Position numbers and translations under genes: made by a program. A DNA stretch of 64,000 nt. Source: Rhizobiaceae bacterium. GTDB taxonomy: Bacteria; Pseudomonadota; Alphaproteobacteria; Rhizobiales; Rhizobiaceae. Numbering within the stretch: the stretch's first letter is position 1; each line of letters begins with the position of its first letter. Positions 56,702-64,000 of this stretch are shown here, piece by piece. Location: assembly GCA_019635795.1 (NCBI GenBank), contig JAHBYV010000019.1:1-64000 (forward strand), read 5' to 3'. The notes under the pieces are model-generated. The model saw nothing but the letters and a program-made list of their open reading frames with translations. It did no database searches and was not told the DNA's origin.

Positions 56702-57079
56702 TCAGCCAATGCTTCGCACCAGCCACATGCCTGCGAACACTGCTGCCAGCGCTCCAACTACGCTTGCCGCGACATAAAAGAAAGCAAGGCTGGTCGTTCC
56801 CCGCTCCCAAAGTGCCGCGAAATCCATCGAGAATGCCGAAAAGGTCGTGAAGCCACCCAACACACCAGTTGCCAGAAAAAGCCGAACCGCCTGCGTATCG
56901 CCCGAACGGCCCGCCAGACCTGCGATCAACACCCCCATTAAAAAGCAACCTGCAATATTCACCGTCAGGGTGCCGTAAGGGAAGCTAGGCCCAGCCAGCT
57001 TTGTTGCGCCGATGTTGGTCAGGTGCCTCAATCCAGCGCCTATTGCGCCACCTATCATGACAAATATCAGTTCCGTCAT
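56702..57079 (-). CDS. crcB: Fluoride exporter CrcB
   Basis: This 125-residue membrane protein has four helices and the Fluc signature (GGAIGAGLRH, GGFTTFSAFSMD with Asn in TVNIAGCFLMG). Dimers form the fluoride channel. It lies directly upstream of the RluA gene and downstream of tig on the same strand. Confidence 0.92.
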   Translation of the reverse strand: MTELIFVMIGGAIGAGLRHLTNIGATKLAGPSFPYGTLTVNIAGCFLMGVLIAGLAGRSGDTQAVRLFLATGVLGGFTTFSAFSMDFAALWERGTTSLAFFYVAASVVGALAAVFAGMWLVRSIG

Positions 57080-57098
57080 GCCAAACCTTCAAACAGCA

Positions 57099-57120
57099 AG
57101 GCCGCCACTAGGGCGGCCTT
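57099..57120. terminator. Hairpin between crcB and tig
   Basis: AGGCCGCC (57099-57106) pairs with GGCGGCCT (57111-57118) in a GC-rich stem with a short ACTAGG-type loop. The T-run is weak on both sides, so it may be a weak terminator for the upstream tig transcript. Confidence 0.5.
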
Positions 57121-57145
57121 CCAGATTCCTGAACGCAGCCGGAGC

Positions 57146-58615
57146 TTATTCTTCCTTGGCCGCCTTCTTCTTTGCAGGCGCCTTCTTCTTCGGTTCGCCA
57201 GCTTCGTCAGCGCTTTCTGCCTTTTCGGCCTTCTTGGAAGAAGCCTTCTTGGCAGGCTTTGCCTTGGCTTCTTCTTCGTCGTCCTCGGCTGTCAGCTCTT
57301 CCTTGGAAACCTTCTTGTCGGTCACGCTGATCTTGCCAAGCAGGTCGTCAACAACCTTCTCTTCAAAGATCGGTGCGCGAAGGGAAGCCAGCGCATTCGG
57401 GTTCGAGCGATACATCTCGAAGACCTGCTGCTGCTGTGCCGGGGGATAGCGACGGATCGTTTCGAACAGGGCGCGCTGAACTTCATCGTCAGAGACCTGT
57501 ACCCCAGCCTTTTCGCCAATCTCGGCCAGCACGAGGCCCAGACGAACGCGACGTTCTGCCAGACGCTGATATTCGGCGCGAGCTTCTTCTTCTGTCGTTT
57601 CTTCGTCCTCGAAGGTACGGCCAGCGAGTTCGAGGTCGCGGTTTACGGTCTGCCAGATGTTGTTGAATTCTGCTTCAACCAGATTGGACGGGGTCTCAAA
57701 CTGATAGGCCTTGTCCAGCTGGTCGAGGAGCTGGCGCTTCACCTTCTGGCGGGTGATCGAGCCGAACTGGCTTTCGATCTGGCCGCGAACGATTTCCTTC
57801 AGGCGCTCAAGCGACTCAAGGCCAAGCGACTTCGCTGTTTCGTCGTTGATTTCCAGCTTGCCCGGCTTTTCAACAGACTTGACCGTGACATCGAAGGTTG
57901 CCTCGCGGCCAGCCAGATGCGGAGCGCCATAGTTTTCCGGGAAAGTGACCGTGATCACCTTTTCATCGCCAGCCTTCAGGCCAACAAGCTGGTCTTCAAA
58001 GCCGGGGATGAATTCCTTGGAGCCAAGAACCAGCGGCTGGTCCTGACCGGCGCCGCCGTCAAACGGCTCTCCGTCCAGCTTGCCAAGGTAATCGATTGTA
58101 ACGCGGTCGCCATCGGCGGCTTTGCCTTCCTTCGGCTCGTAGCTGCGGGCAGATTCGGCCACGCGCTGGACCTGCTCATCCACTTCCGACTCCGGCACAT
58201 CATATACCGGGCGGGTAACCTTGATGTCCGAGAAGTCCTTGATGTCAATGGCGGGAATCACTTCGTACGCGAGATCGAACTCGAAATCTGCAGCGCCGGA
58301 GAGAATCTTCTCAGCTTCCTTCTCGTCCTCAGTCATCTTGACTTCGGGCTGCATTGCCGCCTTTTCACCGCGTTCGGAAAGAATGTCACGCGTGGAATTC
58401 GATAGCACTTCGTTCACAACCTCAGCCATGAACGACTTGCCATACATCTTGCGCAGGTGCTGAAGCGGAACCTTGCCAGGACGGAAGCCGTTGATACGAA
58501 CCTTGTCCCTGGCGTCGTTCAGGCGCTTGACCAGCCGGGCTTCCATGTCGCCAGCCGGGACTTTCACCTTTATTTCGCGCTTGAGACCAGTGTTGAGCGT
58601 CTCGGTAACCTGCAT
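57146..58615 (-). CDS. tig: Trigger factor
   Basis: This 489-residue ribosome-associated chaperone and prolyl isomerase starts [20 protein letters not shown]. It has the ribosome-binding loop ([17 protein letters not shown]), the FKBP-like domain ([20 protein letters not shown]) and the helical C-terminal chaperone part. A Lys/Ala/Glu-rich tail of about 45 residues follows the core and is unusual in length, though rhizobial homologues often have a charged tail. Confidence 0.95.
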   Translation of the reverse strand: MQVTETLNTGLKREIKVKVPAGDMEARLVKRLNDARDKVRINGFRPGKVPLQHLRKMYGKSFMAEVVNEVLSNSTRDILSERGEKAAMQPEVKMTEDEKEAEKILSGAADFEFDLAYEVIPAIDIKDFSDIKVTRPVYDVPESEVDEQVQRVAESARSYEPKEGKAADGDRVTIDYLGKLDGEPFDGGAGQDQPLVLGSKEFIPGFEDQLVGLKAGDEKVITVTFPENYGAPHLAGREATFDVTVKSVEKPGKLEINDETAKSLGLESLERLKEIVRGQIESQFGSITRQKVKRQLLDQLDKAYQFETPSNLVEAEFNNIWQTVNRDLELAGRTFEDEETTEEEARAEYQRLAERRVRLGLVLAEIGEKAGVQVSDDEVQRALFETIRRYPPAQQQQVFEMYRSNPNALASLRAPIFEEKVVDDLLGKISVTDKKVSKEELTAEDDEEEAKAKPAKKASSKKAEKAESADEAGEPKKKAPAKKKAAKEE

Positions 58616-58920
58616 TTTCTAACCCTTGCTATCACCGCACGAGGCGGGTTTTTCTGGCATCCTGATGGAATTTCTTGTGCCGGATCGGCCTTCCGGTGCG
58701 CCAATTCTGGCAGGCGCCGCCCGAAAAACTTTCCACAACGCGTCTAAGCTTTTGATCTTTCTTGCTAATTTCCCAAATGATAAAAGCAAGCCGCTGGCCC
58801 GGTCACGTTCGGCTGGCCTTTTGTCACACGCGACGCGAATTTTCAACCGAATTTGGCAGTTTGCCCCGCTTGCCCTGCATTGACATGACGGCTGGCCCGT
58901 GGGATGTGCACGCTCGGAAC

Positions 58921-59005
58921 GCGGATGTGGCGGAACTGGTAGACGCCCCGGATTTAGGTTCCGGTGCCGAAAGGCGTGGGGGTTCGAGTCCCTTCATCCG
59001 CACCA
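58921..59005 (+). tRNA. tRNA-Leu (UAG)
   Basis: A complete tRNA with acceptor GCGGATG pairing with CATCCGC before the discriminator A and encoded CCA. The anticodon loop is TTTAGGT (TAG), the T-arm is GGGGG-TTCGAGT-CCCTT, and a long variable arm (GTGCCGAAAGGCGT) is typical of Leu tRNAs. It is followed by the catalase gene. Confidence 0.92.
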
Positions 59006-59179
59006 CACTTCTCAAAAATCGCCAACACTGTGCCGCAATCTGCTCTGGAGCTGATTGCCGGATTGTTGCCTTGGGCAAACCAGGGAACTTTCAACGGCCA
59101 TTCTACGTTTAATCTTCCGCATATTTTCGGGCTCGACGCACGAGCTGACGGCGCTGACCAAATTGATGGGAGAGACGAC

Positions 59180-61327
59180 ATGGCCGATGCGGATTCACCG
59201 AGCAATACGAACTCACTTCACCATCATGCGCCTGGTGCAGGTAGTGTGACACCCCAGTCTGTCAACGGCGCTGCTGGCGAACTCCATCAGAATGTTCCTG
59301 CAAAAGCAGATCATAAAGACGGCACATCCCACCTGACCGATAATTTTGGCCATCGAATTTCTGATAATCAGAACAGTCTAAGAGCGGGAGAGCGCGGACC
59401 AACGCTTCTGGAGGACTTTATTCTCCGGGAAAAGATCTTCCATTTCGACCATGAACGAATACCCGAGCGCATCGTTCATGCTCGTGGTACGGGTGCCCAC
59501 GGTGTTTTCGAATGCACCAAGGCCATTCCGGAATTGACCAAGGCATCGATCTTCCAGAAGGCCGGCGGAACCTGCCCGGTGTTCGTTCGCTTTTCTACAG
59601 TGGCTGGTGGCGCGGGGTCGATCGACACACCGCGCGACGTTCGCGGGTTTGCTGTGAAGCTCTACACAGAGAGCGGCAACTGGGATCTGGTCGGCAACAA
59701 TATTCCGGTGTTCTTCATTCAGGACGCGATTAAATTCCCCGATCTGGTGCACAGCGTGAAGATGGAGGCTGATCGTGGCTATCCGCAAGCGGCGTCTGCT
59801 CACGACACGTTCTGGGATTTTGTGGGCCTGATGCCCGAGACCATGCATATGATTATGTGGGCCATGTCTGATCGCGCAATTCCACGGTCATTTCGAATGA
59901 TGGAAGGCTTTGGCGTGCACAGCTTCCGGTTCATCAACGCCAAAGGCGAAGGGCGTTTCGTGAAATTTCACTGGAAACCTGTGCTCGGCATCGAATCCAC
60001 CACATGGGACGAAGCGGTGAAAATTGCGGGCGCCGACCCCGACTTCCACCGCCGCGACTTGTTTGAAGCCATTGACGCTGGCGATTTCCCGCAGTGGGAT
60101 TTGGGCGTGCAAATTTTCGATGAGGCGTGGGCATCGCGGCAACCTTATGACGTGCTCGACGCAACCAAGCTCATTCCGGAAGAGGAAATCCCTGTAGAAA
60201 TTATCGGCCGGATGACGCTTAACCGGAACGTGGACAATTTCTTTGCTGAAACCGAGCAGGTCGCCTTTCTGCCGACTAACATCATTCCGGGTATTGATTT
60301 CACCAACGACCCGTTGCTTCAGGGCAGACTCTTTTCCTACCTCGACACCCAGAAATCACGTTTGGGCACGACGAACTTCCATCAAATACCTATCAACGCG
60401 CCCAAATGCCCATTCCATAATTTTCAGCGTGACGGGCTTATGCAAACGCTCGTTCCCACCGGTCGGGCAAACTATGAACCCAACAGCTTGGCTGAGGCAG
60501 GAGAGAACGGCGGACCCCGCGCCTGCCCGGAAACGGGATTTACTTCCTTCGAAGCCAATGCGGAGCGCAACGACCCAACTGAAAAGTTAAGAGTTCGGGC
60601 CGAATTGTTTGCCGATCATTATAGTCAGGCCAGACTGTTCTATCGCTCACAGACCGAGAATGAGCAGGCGCATATCGCCTCAGCGCTGGTATTTGAGTTG
60701 TCAAAAGTCCAACTCGACCATGTGCGTTCTCGTGTCGTCTCACGCCTTCGCAATATTGACGAAAACCTCGCGAAGCGCGTGGCAGCCGGGCTGGCTATTG
60801 AAATGCCCGAAAAAGCCAAGGCGGCGAAGGTTCCCATCGACATGAAACCATCAGACGCCCTGTCGATTCAGAAGCAGGCCAAGCAAACTTTGGCGGGCCG
60901 CAAAGTTGGCATTCTGTTTGCCGAGGGATCGGACAAGGCTGCAATCGACAAATTGAAGGGCGATATCGAGAAAGCAGGCGGCAGCGCCTTCCTCGTCGCG
61001 CCAAAGGTCGGCGGCATCAAGGTCAAGGGCGGTACGCTCAAAGCCGACGGACAACTTGCCGGTTCGCCATCTGTCCTGTTCGACGCCGTGGCATCCATCC
61101 TCATGCCGGATCAGGCCGAAAAGCTAACGAAGGATGGCGCGGCTGTGCAGTGGTTCATGGACGCTTTTGGTCATTGCAAGACCATCGCGCACTGCAACGG
61201 AACCAAAGTGATTCTCGAAAAGGCCAATGTGGAGCCCGACGAAGGGGTTGTACCAATCGAAAGCTTCATGAACGTAGGCGTGAAACGGCATTGGGCACGC
61301 GAGCCGAAAGTGCGCGATCTGGCTTAA
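59180..61327 (+). CDS. katE: Large-subunit catalase with C-terminal flavodoxin-like domain (HPII type)
   Basis: This 715-residue monofunctional catalase has the catalytic His in [10 protein letters not shown], Asn in [12 protein letters not shown] and the heme-ligand Tyr in [13 protein letters not shown]. After about residue 560 a DJ-1/PfpI-like domain ([34 protein letters not shown]) marks a large-subunit clade 2 enzyme such as E. coli KatE. GGGAGAG precedes ATG 59180. It detoxifies hydrogen peroxide in the cytoplasm. The stop overlaps the convergent dha kinase by four bases. Confidence 0.93.
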   Translation: MADADSPSNTNSLHHHAPGAGSVTPQSVNGAAGELHQNVPAKADHKDGTSHLTDNFGHRISDNQNSLRAGERGPTLLEDFILREKIFHFDHERIPERIVHARGTGAHGVFECTKAIPELTKASIFQKAGGTCPVFVRFSTVAGGAGSIDTPRDVRGFAVKLYTESGNWDLVGNNIPVFFIQDAIKFPDLVHSVKMEADRGYPQAASAHDTFWDFVGLMPETMHMIMWAMSDRAIPRSFRMMEGFGVHSFRFINAKGEGRFVKFHWKPVLGIESTTWDEAVKIAGADPDFHRRDLFEAIDAGDFPQWDLGVQIFDEAWASRQPYDVLDATKLIPEEEIPVEIIGRMTLNRNVDNFFAETEQVAFLPTNIIPGIDFTNDPLLQGRLFSYLDTQKSRLGTTNFHQIPINAPKCPFHNFQRDGLMQTLVPTGRANYEPNSLAEAGENGGPRACPETGFTSFEANAERNDPTEKLRVRAELFADHYSQARLFYRSQTENEQAHIASALVFELSKVQLDHVRSRVVSRLRNIDENLAKRVAAGLAIEMPEKAKAAKVPIDMKPSDALSIQKQAKQTLAGRKVGILFAEGSDKAAIDKLKGDIEKAGGSAFLVAPKVGGIKVKGGTLKADGQLAGSPSVLFDAVASILMPDQAEKLTKDGAAVQWFMDAFGHCKTIAHCNGTKVILEKANVEPDEGVVPIESFMNVGVKRHWAREPKVRDLA

Positions 61328-62958
61328 GCGCGATAGGCAATTGACGCAAAAGCTTCGGCCACGGCTTGCGCACCCGGATCGACGTGCCCTTCAAGCTGTC
61401 CGTCTCCAAGATATGCGGAGCGGCCAGCCTTTGCCGACTTCATGCGAGCCGTGGCTTGCGCACCATCTTGCGCGGCGCGGGCAGCCGCTTCAAGGTTCGA
61501 GGCGGACAGAGCCACCAGAGCAGGTTCAAGCGCGTCGATCATAGTCCTGTCACCTCGGTTCGCACCGCCGTAGAACTTCATGCGGTCCAGACCGTGCAGC
61601 AGAGCGTCGGGCAAGGCTGCGCCGCCTTCAAGGGCTTTCGCCGCCGACGTGAAAAAGATCGATAACAGCACCCCGCTGGAACCTCCCATGGAGCTTCCGA
61701 GCGTAGAGCCTATCGCCGCAAGTGTTGCGGACAAGTTCGCGAGAGGCATTTGGTCGAGACGGTCAACTATGCTGCGCGCACCTGCTGAAACGGTGGAACC
61801 CGTATCACCATCGCCCGTTTTTGAATCCAGCCTGTTCAGTTCCGGCTCAACATCAATCAAACGCGAGCAAATGGCTTGTATCAAGCCTTCAACGCGCGCA
61901 TCGCTGCTCGCAGAAACGGCCTGTACCATGCCACGCGCCGGCAGTTCGACAAGCTGAACCTGCCCTATCGGCCCGGCAGGCGTCCAGGCATTAGGCTCAA
62001 CCTGTGAACACAGTGCAGCCTCTCTTGCCGGAGACAGCTTGAGCAGCGACAGCGAAAAGCCATTCATGTTCAGAGCGGTCATCAACGGCGCGGGGCCGAT
62101 TGCGAGGGCAATGTGCTGGCCAAGCCGCGAATCCAGCACCGAGTTTGCCAGCAAGGACATTTCGAGTGGTGGGACTGCGCCGAGATTGTTCAGAAGCAAG
62201 GCATATTGTGCGGCCGGGTCAATATGGCTCGCCAGTCTGTCCGACATACGCCGCACAAGTGCCGACGCGTTCGCTAACTCGATGCGCTCAACGCCGGGCT
62301 CACCGTGAATACCCAGACCGAGCTCCCCTTCCCTTTCGCCGAGACGTTCTTCATGCGCCTGCCCCGGTATTGAGCAGGACGACAACGACATTCCCAGCGA
62401 GATCGTATCCGCCGCCACCGCACGGGCTGCGGCTGCGATTGTTACAAGGTCAGCGCCGGTTTCGGCCAGATGTCCGGCGATCTTGTGCACAAACAACGTG
62501 CCTGCAACGCCGCGCGGTTGCGGCAAATTTGGCAACGCGATGTCGTCGGCAACAATCACCATTTCCACGGCGAAACCTTCGGCGCGCGCTTTTTCAACGG
62601 CCAAACCAAAATTCAGCCGGTCACCGGTGTAGTTTTTGACGATCAAAAGGCAACCAGCCTCACCCGTCACGGCACGAATTGCGGCAAGCACCGCTTCGGT
62701 GCTGGGCGACGCGAAAATATCGCCACAAACGGCGGCGGTCAGCATTCCGCCCCCAACAAACCCGGCGTGAGAAGGCTCGTGCCCGGAGCCACCGCCGGAC
62801 ACCAGCGCCACGCGCGATTTATCCCAATCGGCCCGCACCACCACCTTGATGTCAGGATACCCATCCAGCCGCGCAAGTTTGCCCGGTTTTGAGGTCCGCA
62901 AGAACCCGTCTATTGCCTCAGTTACGATTGTTTCGCGGCGATTGAAGAAATGCTTCAT
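61324..62958 (-). CDS. Dihydroxyacetone kinase, ATP-dependent DhaK-DhaL fusion
   Basis: This 544-residue protein has an N-terminal DhaK domain (GGGSGHEPSHAGFVGGGML; substrate-binding His in LGIHGEPG) and a C-terminal DhaL domain with the Mg-binding Asp set in LDSKTGDGDTGSTV. The fusion uses ATP directly and does not need PTS proteins. It makes dihydroxyacetone phosphate from dihydroxyacetone, an alternative entry to the glycerol route. It is placed tail-to-tail with katE. Confidence 0.92.
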   Translation of the reverse strand: MKHFFNRRETIVTEAIDGFLRTSKPGKLARLDGYPDIKVVVRADWDKSRVALVSGGGSGHEPSHAGFVGGGMLTAAVCGDIFASPSTEAVLAAIRAVTGEAGCLLIVKNYTGDRLNFGLAVEKARAEGFAVEMVIVADDIALPNLPQPRGVAGTLFVHKIAGHLAETGADLVTIAAAARAVAADTISLGMSLSSCSIPGQAHEERLGEREGELGLGIHGEPGVERIELANASALVRRMSDRLASHIDPAAQYALLLNNLGAVPPLEMSLLANSVLDSRLGQHIALAIGPAPLMTALNMNGFSLSLLKLSPAREAALCSQVEPNAWTPAGPIGQVQLVELPARGMVQAVSASSDARVEGLIQAICSRLIDVEPELNRLDSKTGDGDTGSTVSAGARSIVDRLDQMPLANLSATLAAIGSTLGSSMGGSSGVLLSIFFTSAAKALEGGAALPDALLHGLDRMKFYGGANRGDRTMIDALEPALVALSASNLEAAARAAQDGAQATARMKSAKAGRSAYLGDGQLEGHVDPGAQAVAEAFASIAYRA

Positions 62959-62981
62959 CTGACCCTCCCCGTCGACTGCGG

Positions 62982-63566
62982 CTAGAATAATGGCTCGTCA
63001 AATATGACCTTATCGCCATCCAGCAATTGCTTGATATGAGCCGTCCCATCCGATGTGACGGCAAGCTTTACAGAGAATATTCGCTCCCTCATATTCTCTT
63101 CAATCTGCCTTCCCGCGCCTTCGGGCAGATAAAACCGCTCAATCCCGTAAGCGACGAGAACTTGCGTTTCAGAATTTCCGGCAATCGGCCAATAATTGAC
63201 CTTACCGCGAATATCGATCTCATCTGGCGTCAAGGGCGCTGTTGGCGGCCCGTTGAGCGCCGCTACCTTTACCGCCCACGAGCCTCCAGCATTCTTTGCA
63301 AGCCGCAAATAGATCAGCACGTCCCGCGCGCGGTCCACTGCTTCCGACGCGTTTTCAATCAACGAGATCGGAATTTGAGATATGTCATAGCCCAGCCGAA
63401 CGTACTCGCCACGTAGCAAATCTCGTGGATCGACTGGCTCCACATTCAGCGTCACTTCACGACCAGCCCGCAAAGCCTGAGCCCTGCCGAGGATCATTGA
63501 ACCCAGGAATGCTATTTGCAGCACAGCAACAAGCGCGGCCAGCAGGATTGTACGCCGCTTCGTCAT
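62982..63566 (-). CDS. GDYXXLXY-type membrane-anchored protein
   Basis: This 194-residue protein has one N-terminal transmembrane helix (RTILLAALVAVLQIAFLGSMILG) and a periplasmic domain with RGEYVRLGYDIS, the defining motif of the GDYXXLXY family. Its ATG overlaps the stop of the upstream gene by four bases. These proteins accompany DUF4401/DUF2157 membrane proteins; the function is unknown. Confidence 0.85.
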   Translation of the reverse strand: MTKRRTILLAALVAVLQIAFLGSMILGRAQALRAGREVTLNVEPVDPRDLLRGEYVRLGYDISQIPISLIENASEAVDRARDVLIYLRLAKNAGGSWAVKVAALNGPPTAPLTPDEIDIRGKVNYWPIAGNSETQVLVAYGIERFYLPEGAGRQIEENMRERIFSVKLAVTSDGTAHIKQLLDGDKVIFDEPLF

Positions 63567-64000
63567 GACGGCACCAATGCAGAAATTCTTCGCTCTATGC
63601 GTGTGATCAGGAAGGCGACCAGCGCAAGAGCAAGCCCTGAAAACAGGAACAAAGCACCTGTTTCCATCAACGTTCCCACGGTGATGGCGTAAATCAACGC
63701 CAGCTCCACCACGAAACCCAGATAAGCCACCCAGCGCATCATGCGGCTTTGGCGACCGCGCATCAGCAACGCCGCAACTATGCCCGCAAAGGCAACGAGC
63801 GCGAGGATAAGCATGGGCCAGAACTCTTCCGTAAATTGAGCCTGTAAAAGCCCCATGCCAGCAAGAAATCCTATCACTGGATGCACCGGTTGAGGCCCGC
63901 CAAGCTGCGCCACGCGCTCAACCCCATCTGGCGCGAAATATGCGATCAGAAAAATCGCTACCGACACCGTTGCAAGCAACAGCCCCATGGAAATCGGTTC
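63563..64000 (-). CDS. DUF4401/DUF2157-like multi-helix membrane protein, 5' end cut by the window
   Basis: At least four predicted helices are visible, with LITRIERRISALVPS at the end. The frame is open to the window edge (GAACCGATTTCC before an internal ATG), so the start is not seen. The pairing with a GDYXXLXY gene suggests the DUF4401 or DUF2157 family. Confidence 0.6.
   Translation of the reverse strand, partial: EPISMGLLLATVSVAIFLIAYFAPDGVERVAQLGGPQPVHPVIGFLAGMGLLQAQFTEEFWPMLILALVAFAGIVAALLMRGRQSRMMRWVAYLGFVVELALIYAITVGTLMETGALFLFSGLALALVAFLITRIERRISALVPS

Noticed and set aside
57023-58405. Long rightward frame (460 codons) opposite tig
   Set aside because: Antisense to trigger factor; it is Leu/Phe-rich from reverse Lys/Glu codons.

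Overview
The window reads as the chromosome of an alphaproteobacterium of the order Hyphomicrobiales, most like the Brucella/Ochrobactrum group. Evidence: Rhizobiales-type LexA boxes (GTTC-N7-GTTC) at ssb and uvrA, the coaD/cyclophilin/queA/tgt block beside gyrA, an ATP12 chaperone gene, and a glpR-glpD-ABC-glpK glycerol locus of the rhizobial type. This assignment rests on gene content only; no database search was possible.

Layout. Positions 1-20.26 kb look accessory. They hold two tandem copies of a small secreted Ig-like protein, an intact IS3-family element, and a catabolic cluster (2.8-14.9 kb). The cluster has an SDR oxidoreductase, a HutC/GntR-type repressor, a histidine-ammonia-lyase-like enzyme, and a long leftward operon: solute-binding protein, ABC ATPase, two permeases, a DUF3830-like cyclophilin-fold protein, a helical partner protein, a frameshifted FAD enzyme and a GhrA-like dehydrogenase. 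Three copies of a TGTATATACA-type palindrome precede its three transcription units. Next comes a compact phage-like module (15.2-20.1 kb) of very tightly coupled small genes with a tyrosine integrase. It ends at a truncated 3' half of a tRNA-Lys gene (20.26-20.31 kb), interpreted as the right attachment site of an integrated island whose left end lies outside the window.

From 20.3 kb the DNA looks like core genome: a glycerol uptake and catabolism operon with its DeoR regulator (20.8-30.9 kb); the four-gene Anbu proteasome-like / transglutaminase / alpha-E / ATP-grasp cluster (31.0-35.0 kb); tgt-queA-DMT-two cyclophilins-coaD; gyrA; marC; ssb and uvrA divergent around an SOS region; DUF72; the NAD(P)HX repair enzyme; glnB-glnA behind a sigma-54 type promoter; an MFS symporter with a large inserted domain; ATP12; an RluA-type synthase; crcB; tig; tRNA-Leu(UAG); a large catalase; a DhaK-DhaL kinase; and a GDYXXLXY/DUF4401-type membrane pair cut by the window edge.

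The most novel part is the 2.8-14.9 kb cluster. Its cyclophilin-like and helical proteins together have the size and order of the two domains I recall for cucumopine/mikimopine synthase (histidine plus 2-oxoglutarate opines). They sit with an importer, a histidine-lyase homologue and a HutC-like repressor. I infer a regulon for import and breakdown of a histidine-derived compound, possibly an imidazole opine or related betaine. The FAD enzyme carries a one-base frameshift, so the pathway may be decaying in this strain or the base may be a sequencing error.
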